Of a stretch of 64,000 nucleotides of DNA, positions 40,701-49,700 are shown piece by piece; the stretch's first letter is position 1, and each line of letters begins with the position of its first letter. The DNA comes from Myxococcaceae bacterium JPH2 (lineage in GTDB: Bacteria; Myxococcota; Myxococcia; Myxococcales; Myxococcaceae). The translations under genes and the position numbers were made by a program. The notes beneath the pieces were generated by a model that was not told the DNA's origin, ran no database searches, and worked only from the letters and a program-made list of their open reading frames with translations. The stretch spans positions 124,001-188,000 of the forward strand of contig JAEMGR010000016.1 of NCBI GenBank assembly GCA_016458225.1, given 5' to 3'.

Positions 40701-43700
40701 ACCGTGCCGCCCATCGAGGCGCCGAAGAGGTGGATCGGGCCCTCGGGTTGGACCGCCGCGATCGCGCCCGCGTAATGCGCCGCCATCGCCTCGATGGAGC
40801 GGAGTGGCTCGTCATTCGCGAGCCAGCCGCGTGCCTTGATCCCAAGGACCCGGAAGCGGCGCTCACTCGCATCGGCGATCTTCTGGTACAGCCCGACGTC
40901 GCCCGACATCGGATGGATGCAGAAGAGGATCTCGCCTTCGCCCTCGAGCTGGAGCGGGACGACCTCCGGGTGGCCCCCGATGACCTGGGCCACGTGGTGC
41001 TCGAAGGGAGTCCGAGCGGGGGCGGGCGGAGCCGCGCTGCGCTTCACCGCAGTGGTGCGCTCGGCGATGTAGCCCGCGAGGGCGCCGAGCGTCGGGTAAT
41101 CGAAGACGAGCGTTTCGGGCAGGCTCAACCCGAGACGCTGCGCCAGCGCCTGCATGAACTTCACGACCCCGAGCGAGTCCAGTCCGAGTTCCTGGAACGT
41201 CGACTCCGCGTCGATCTCGACCTCGCCGTCGAGGAGCAGCACCGACTTGAGCTCGCTGACAATCGACGCCCGCACTTCGTCCGGCACACGCTGCGTGGGA
41301 CCCCTGCTCGACGAGCCCGGGGACGCTTCCGCATCGGCCGGGAGCGGCTCGTACCAGAAGCGGCGCTGCTCGAACGGGTAGGCCGGCAGGCGGCACCGGC
41401 GCGGATGGGGATACAGCCGCGCCCAATCGAAGGTGTCGTGTCCCTGGACCCACCATTGGGCAAGCGCGGGCAGGTCGCGTCGCTCAACCGCGGCGTCGAG
41501 CTCCGCTTGGCTCGTTTCCGCGTGGCCCTTCGAGTCACCGCTGGAGAGACCAGGAACCTCCTCACCGGCGGCGATCAACGTGAGCATGCGCACCGCGCTC
41601 GCGCGGTCCTGCGCGACGAAGGCACGCCGCACGCGCAAGGGCTGGCGGCCCGTGGCGAGGGTGTACGCCACCGCATCCATCGGGACGTCGGTCGTCGCCA
41701 GGTGGCTCGCGAGCCGCTCCGCGATCTTCCGGAGCTGCTCCGTGGTGCGCGCCGACAGCGGCACGAGGTGAGCGCCCGCTGTCTCCAGGCTCGCGGGAGG
41801 AGACGAAGACACATGCTCCTCCACCACCACGGCCGCATTCGAGCCGCCCGCTCCCACCGACATCACTACGGCGCGGCGAGGCCCCGAGGACGGGGCAGGC
41901 CATGGCCGAGACGCCGTCACGAGTTCGAGGCCCGCGCTGTTCCAGTCCAAGGCAGGATTCAGCCCTCCAGGCCCGAGCCGGGTCGGCGCGAGCTTCCGGT
42001 GACGGAGTTGCATCACCACCTTGAACAGCTGCGACAGTCCCGAGGCCGCTTCGAGGTGACCGATGTTCGGCTTCACGGTGCCCACGAGGCATGAGCTCTC
42101 CCGCCGCTCACCCAGCGCGGCGCGGAGCGCATGGAACTCGTTCGCGTCGGCGAGGGCGGATCCGTTCGCCGCCGACTCGACGTACTGAATCTCGTTGGAA
42201 CGGGCGCCCGAGCGACGGATCGCCTCGGAGAGCAAGTCCCGCTGACTCGCGAGACTGGGGACGGTGTACCCGTTGGTCCTGCCGCCATGATTGACGGCCG
42301 TGCCACGGATGACGGCTTCGATCCGGTCGCCGTCGGCCATCGCCGCGGACAGCGGCTTCAGGACGACCGCCGCGGCTCCTTCACCGGGGAGGAAGCCGCG
42401 CCCAGTCGCGCTGAAGCACTCGATCGTGTCGCCCGGAGTCAGCATCCTGCCGAGGCACAGATCCGTGAACGTCCTCGGGTGCAGGTACAGGTTGGCGGTC
42501 CCGACGATGGCGACCTGGCAGCTTCCCCGGCGCAGCGACTCGCAGGCCTGATGCAGCGCGGTCAGCGAGGACGAGCACATCGTGTCGATGGCCATGCTCG
42601 GACCGTTGAGGTCGAGATGGTAGGACACCCGGTTCGCCATCGAGCTGAAGGATGTGACGGGCATCCGCGAGTTCGCGAAGGTCGAGCCGCGATGGGTGTG
42701 CAGGTTGAATCCTGCCTTGGTCACACCAACGAAGACCCCCGTCGTGCCCTGGTGTCGGCGCAAGGTCCGTGGGGAGTAGCCGGCGTCCTCCAGCGCTTCC
42801 CAGCAGCAGGTGAGGACCCACCGCTCCTGCGGATCCATGTCGCGAACATCGAGCGGCGAGATGTTGAAGAAGAGCGGGTCGAAGTCCGCGAAGCCATCGA
42901 TGAACCCGCCGCGTCGACAGTAGCTGCGAGCCAGGGCGACGGCGCGCTCCGGGTCCGGCTCGTAGAAGTCCGCGAGCGACCATCGCTCCGCGGGAACATC
43001 CTGGAAACAGGCGCGGCCCGCCTCGAGGTGACTCCAGTAAGCCTCAATCGAGTCGGCCTGGGGGAAGCGGCACGACAGGCCGATGATGGCGATGGGATCG
43101 TCCGCTGATGCCACGACGCTCGGGCGCGGAGCCGGAGCCATCGGTGCGGGAGCCATCGGTGCCACGGGTGTGGACGAAGACGCGGACGGCGAGAACCGCT
43201 CAGCGGCCTTGTCTCCGTGCTCGGTGAGGAGATGCTCGACGAGCGATTCGATCGTCCGGTGCTCGAAGAAAAGATTGGTGCTCGTTCCGGGGAAATCGGC
43301 CGCGAGCCGGCTGTTGATCTGGCTGAAGATGATCGAGTCGAGGCCTTGCTCGTCGAAGCCCGCGGACGGGGCGATCTCGTCGATGCTCACCTTCAACACG
43401 TCGGCGAAGAGCTGGCGAAGGTACCGCGTGGCCGTGGCGCGCATCCCTTGCGCAGCGGCCGCCGGTGCCGGCGTGGGCGCCGTCTTCTTGGGCGCGGACG
43501 TGAGCACCTCGCCGTGTTGGACCACTCCGTCGCTCTGCGCGATGACGAGTTGCTGGCCGAGACCGTGGATGGGGGACGCTGGGAACGTCACACCGGCGAA
43601 GTGCTCGGCGGCGAGCGCCTGGCGCCATCCGTCGGGAGTGAGGCCCGGTGAGCCCGGCATTCGCAAGGGAGCGTCAACCGCGTTCCACCACCCCTCCAGC

Positions 43701-46700
43701 AGTCCGAAGGTGATGTGAGCGAAGAGGTTCCGGTCGCTGATCTCGTTGAGCGCGACGAGTCCGCCGTTGCGCAGCACCGTCTTGAGGTTGCGCAGGGTCG
43801 CTCGGATGTCAGGCGTCGCGTGAATGACGTTCGCGGCGACGAGCACGTCGTAGGTCCCGAGCTCGATCGACTGCGTCGACGCCGCCTGCGTGATGTCGAA
43901 CAGCCGAGGTCTCAGGTAGGGGTACCTGGGCTGATAGGTCCGCTCCGCATGGAAGAGGAACGCCTTGGACACGTCCGTGTACGCGTACTCGCCAACGTGC
44001 CGGGCCATCGGTTCGAGGCGCTTGAGGATCGCCTCGCTCGTCCCGCCGGTGCCCGCGCCCACCTCGATGATCCGCAGCGGGGTGGAGGGGTCCACCTCCA
44101 GGCGGCGAGCGAGGTATGTGGCGACAACATCCGCGAGGGCGGCGTTGTAGTGATCCGCGCCACGGTTGTGCTTGTAGATCCCCTCGACGAGCGCCATCGA
44201 AGCGTTGGGGAACATCACGCTCGTGGCGCTGCGCCGCCCGAGCAAGATGTCCGGGAGCGCGCGGAGGCACGCATCGGCGAGCTGGGCTCGCGCGGGGAGC
44301 TCCGGGTGCGTGCGCACGCCCTCCACACTCCGGTCCCAGCGGTCCCATCGCTCCGCCAGAGGGGCGGTGTCGGGCCCTGACGGGACGAGTTCGAGGGCGG
44401 TCTCGTACCAGCGCCGGTACATCGGCGAGAGCTGGCTCACCCGCGAGCGAAGGCCGGGCTCATGCAGGATGGCCCCCAGCAACTCGCCGAGCCGTTGCAT
44501 CAGCTCCGCGTTCGCGGCGAGGGAGCCCTCGAACTCCCTGGCAAACTGCTCGTGGGCCTTCAGGTCCGCCGCCGAGGGTTGCGGGACGCCCGGGAGAACG
44601 GACGGGCCGGGCAGGACGGTGAGCCGCCCAGGAGCGAGGATGCCGTCGAGGGCATCGGTCCGATTCGTTCGGACCACGACGAGGCGGTTGAACGGCCCCG
44701 CGATGAGGTCCTGGAGCGCGCCCATCCCGGGCTCTACTTCGAGCGGTGCGATCCCGCCCTGCACCAGCCGCTGCTTGGCCTGGGGGGCGAGCGCGGCCCC
44801 GGTACCCACTGACCAGTATCCCCAGTCCACCACCTTGACCGGACATGGCCACTGCGCCGCGAGCCGCTCGGCGAAGGCATCCTTGAAGCAGCTCCCGGCG
44901 GCGTACCCCGCGAGCCCGCCTGCCTTCTCGAACGCCGCGATCGAGGAGAAGAACAGGGCGAAGTCGAGCTTCTCGGATCCGAACACCTGCGCGAGGCGCA
45001 CGGAGACATCGACCTTGACCGAGAGGATCTCCTGGAAGCGGCCCTCGTCGACCTCCGAGATGCGCTGGTCGAAAACGCCGACCGCGGAGTGGACGACGCC
45101 GTGAATCTCCGAGAACCGGCTCTTGATCTGCCGGTGCGCCGCTTCGAGTTGGCCGCGATCCGTCGCGTCGGCGCGGATGTACACCGGGCGCGCGCCGAGC
45201 CTCCCGAGCGAGTCCAATCTGGCTCGAAGCTCCGTGTCTTCCTCTCGGCGGCCAATCCAGACGAGCTGGGCGCGGTAGCGCTCGATCATCCAGCGCGACC
45301 AGAGCTCACCGATGCCGCCCGCGCCTCCGACGATGACGTAGACGCCGCCGTGCTTGTACGGGGGGCCGCCGCGCTCCAGGCCGTCCACGCGGGCGAGCTT
45401 CAGCTCGTGCCAGCGGCCCGCTCGAAGTGCCAGCGCGTCGCCGCGCGCGCTCCACGGCAACTCCATCCATGCGCGGGTCGTGAAGTCGAAACCCGGTTCG
45501 ACATCCAGGAGGCGCACCCGCCACTCGGGATGCTCCTTTGCGAGCGAACCCACGAGCCCGTGGAGCGCCGCGTGACACGGATCAACCTCGTCGCCGCTCG
45601 ACACCGCTTGTCCGAGTGTCGTGACGAAGGTCCAGTGGATGGGACGTGACGCGACACGCGCCGCGAGGCACGCCCGTACGAACCGGAACACGCCTCGAAG
45701 GATCTCGTGGCAGCGAGCGATGGTGTGCTCGGCGGTCACGTCGTTGATCCGAGGGGCGTCGGTAATCCAGACCACATGCGCCGGGAAACCCGCCGAGCCC
45801 AGCGCCTCCTCGGGGGAGGGCAGGTGACGGAGCCCAGAATGGTGTCGCCTCAGCGCATCGGCCTGCTCGCGGGTCCCGCCGACGACGAGGACCTCGCCCG
45901 ATGTCTCCTCCCTGGGAGCGGGAAGCAAGTCGATGGGGCACCAGCGCGGCGCGAGGACCCGAGTCTCTCCCGCGTCATCGGAGCGGGGCGGTGGCACCGG
46001 AGCGGCGGAGCGCTCCTCGGATACCCAATAGCGCTTCTCCTCGAAGGGGTAGGTCGGCAGGCTCACCCGCCGGCCCTTCGTGGATCCGGGGAGCGCGCTC
46101 CAGTCGACCGCCCCTCCGTTGATCCATCGCTGGGCAAGCTCCGGCCAGCCCCGCGAGCCCTCCGCATCGGTCGAGGCCACGTAGCAGCCCGCGCCGCCCT
46201 TTCCGTCGCGCGCGAACTCACCGAGCGCCGCACGCAGGGCCACGAGGTCGCTGGCGAAGATCACCAGCCGCCGCTCCATGGCCTTCCTGCCCCGCTGCAG
46301 CGTGAACGCGACGTCCGTGGGGGACAAGGAGGAGCCGTCGGGCCCGGAGAGGAACGCAGCCAACTCGCTGGCATATGCACGGAGCCGCTCGTCGGTCCGG
46401 GCGGAGAGGGGAAACGGTATGGGCCCCGTGTCCGTGGGGCTCGGGCCTCGGACCTCGCGATGCTCCTCGAGGATGGCGTGGGCATTCGTTCCGCCGATGC
46501 CGAGCGAATTGATCGCCGCTCGCCGAGGGCCGGGCGACGCAGGCCAGGGCCGGTGGTCGGTAACCACGAAGAAAGGCGTCCGCGCGAAGTCGATCGCGGG
46601 GTTGGGGCGCTCATAGTGGATGGAGGGCGGAATCTCGGCCTTGGACAGACACAGGCTCAGCTTGATGAGCCCCGCGAGGCCCGCTGCGGCGTCAAGGTGG

Positions 46701-49700
46701 CCGATGTTCGGCTTCACCGAGCCGATCCCGCAGTACTGGGTCTTGTCCGTGTCGCGGCGGTAGGCCTCGGTGAGCGCTTTGATCTCCACGGGGTCGCCGA
46801 GCTTCGTCCCCGTGCCGTGCGCCTCGACGTAGGTGACGGTGTCGGCGGTCACGCCGCTCCGCGCGAGGACCTGCTCGACCAGCCGCGATTGTCCCGAGAC
46901 GCTGGGCGCGTGGTAGCCCATCTTCTCGGCGCCGTCGTTGTTGATCCCGGTGGCGCGCACGAACGCATAGATGCGGTCACCGTCCGCCAGCGCGTCCGAG
47001 GCTCGCTTCAGGAGGACCACGCCTACGCCCTCGCCGGGCACCATGCCGTCAGCGTTGGCGTCGAAGGCCCGGCAATGGCCATCGCTCGCGAAGTTCATCC
47101 CCTCCTGGAACACGTAGCCAATGTCAGATGACCGCAAGGACGAGATGCTGGCCGCACCGACCAGCGCCAATCGCGCATCTCCGGCGCGCAGGGCCTGTGC
47201 GGCGGAGTGAAGGGCGACCAAGGACGAGGAGCAGTTCGTTCCCACGAACACGCTCGGGCCTTGCAGTCCGAGGTGGTACGAGATCGTGGTGGGGATCGTC
47301 CCCGCCTGGGCGTACATGAAGCTCACCAGGCCCTCGGAGTTGCTTCGCTGCTCCGCCGCGGAGATGACGGGGGACAGATAGAGCGCGTTGGTCGTGGCGA
47401 CGTAGACCGCGGTGTCCGGAATCTCCTCGGGGACGTAGCCCGCGTCCTCGATGGCCTTCCACGCATGCATCAGCAGCAGGCGGCCCTGCGGGTCCATCAG
47501 GGTCGCGTTCTTCGCGGGGATCCTGAAGAACCCCGCGTCGAAGTGCTCCTTGCCACGGAGGCTGTACTGGACCGGCACGTAGTGAGGGTCCTGGATTGTC
47601 GCTTCGGACACTCCGGCCGCGCGCAACGCGTCGGGCGAGAACCAGGTCGCGCTCTCGCGGCCGTGGCGGAGGTTCTCCCAGAACTCACGGGGGTTGTTCG
47701 CACCGGGGAGGTTGCAGGACATCCCGATGATCGCGAGCCGCTCGTCCTTGTCTGTGGCTCGCCCAGCGTCGTCGCGAGCAGGGGGCGTTTGTCCCCGGCT
47801 CACCGGGGCGACGGGAGCAGATGCGGGCGCGTTGGCGAGGACATGCGCGGTGAGCGCCGCGATCGTGGGGCACTTGAACAACGTGGTGACGTCGACCTCA
47901 CAGCCGAAGCGAGTGGCGATGCGGTCAGCGACCACGACGGCAAGCGCTGAACTTCCGCCCACCTCGGCAAAGCGATCGGTCGTGCGGATCTCCGAGGTGC
48001 GGAGGACGTCGCGCCAGATCTCCAGGAGCGCCGCCTCGACAGCCCCTACTTGCTCCGGCGTCGACGCTGACTGCACGGGCGAAGCGACCGTGGCCGGAGC
48101 CGCCAAGGGCTCGCGAATCGGGAAGCGCCGCCGCTCGCCATCTGCGGGGATCCGCGTGGGGTCGGCGAGCGATGCGTCGAGGAGCTGGAGGAGATCCTCC
48201 ATCACCTGTTCGAGGGTCGTCGCGTCGAACAGCTCGGCGTCGTACTTGAGGTGGAGGCGATAGCGTCCCGCCTTCTCGACAATCTCCAGGCTCAACTCGT
48301 ACTGGCCCTCCTGCACGAGGTCGTCGAGGAGCTGGATGCCGAGCTCCTGTTCGAGCCGTGCGAACGGGAGATCCTGGTACACACACGCGACCTGAAACAC
48401 CGGTGGGGTCGCGAGCGGCTGGCGCTTGGCGAGCTCTCGGACGATGGCCTGGAACGGGTAGTCGCCGTGATAGAGCCCATCGAGCAGGGCGGACCGTGCC
48501 CGCTGGCTGGTGCCCAGGAACGAGCGCGCGGCGATTCCACGAACGCGCAGCGGCAACATGTTCATGAAGCAGCCGATGGCGTCCGTGAACTCGGGGGGAC
48601 GGCCACGGCCGGGGACCCCGATGATGATGTCATCCAGTCCCGTGTAGTGATGGAGCAGGGTCGCGAAGGCGGAGAGGAAGATCGCGGGCTTGGAGACGTT
48701 CTGGCTCCGCGAGAACTGTTCGACCGCGGCCGCGCGTCCGGGTTCGAGCCACCGGGAGACGGTCGCACCACGCACGGATGGCTTTCGCCCTCGCGGCCGG
48801 TGGGTCGGGAGCTCCAGGTGGGGCAGGGGGCCGTCGAGTTCGGCGAGCCAGAAGGCGCGGTGCTCATGTCCCGAGGGCCCGTCGACCAGGTCCCGTTCCC
48901 AAGCGGCGAACGCCGCGTGGTCGGCGCGAGGGGGCAGCAGGCGGGGAACCTCACCCCGCACGAGGCGCGCATACTTCTCGAAGAGGGACGTCAGGAGCGG
49001 TGGCGTCGAGTAACCGTCGATCAGCGCATGGTGCACGCACATCAGCACCCAGCTGCGCGCTCCGCTCTGGCACACATGGATGCGACACAGCGGCCCGCGC
49101 TCGAGCGAGAAAGGGCGGTTGGCGACGCTCCGAAGCCGCTCGCGCGCGGCATCACCATCGAGCACCGCCTGTTCGTACGAGAACGCGAGCTCGGGCTCGG
49201 CCGGCGTGAGTTGGACGGGAGCGCCACGCTCTTCGGCGAAGGTGCTGCCGAGAAACGGATGTTCCTCCAAGAGCAGGCGGCAGGCCGCCTCGAACTTCTC
49301 GATGTCGAGATGTTCGAGCGTGAAACCGATCGAGGCGTTGTAGGCCGTCGTCGCGGGTGCCATCCGCTGCAGGACCCAGAATCCGGCCTGCCGATGCGAC
49401 AGTGGCACGCCGTGGACCTCCTTCTTCCGTCGGAGGTGCGCCTTGAGAACGTCCTCATTGATCTGGTCGAGCTTGAAGGCCTGGAGCAGCTCGGCCCGTG
49501 AACGTCCTCGGAGAACGCGTTCGCTCTGCCGCGGCGGCTCAATCGGAAGAGGCTCGGCGCTGCCTTCGAGCGCCGTCCGAAGCTCGTTGAGGAAGCGCGC
49601 GGCGAGCAGGCCATCGGCCATGCGATGATCAAAGGCCAGGATGAGATTGGCCTGCCCGCTCGGGCGATGCATGCCGATGCCCAGGATGGCCGATTGCATC

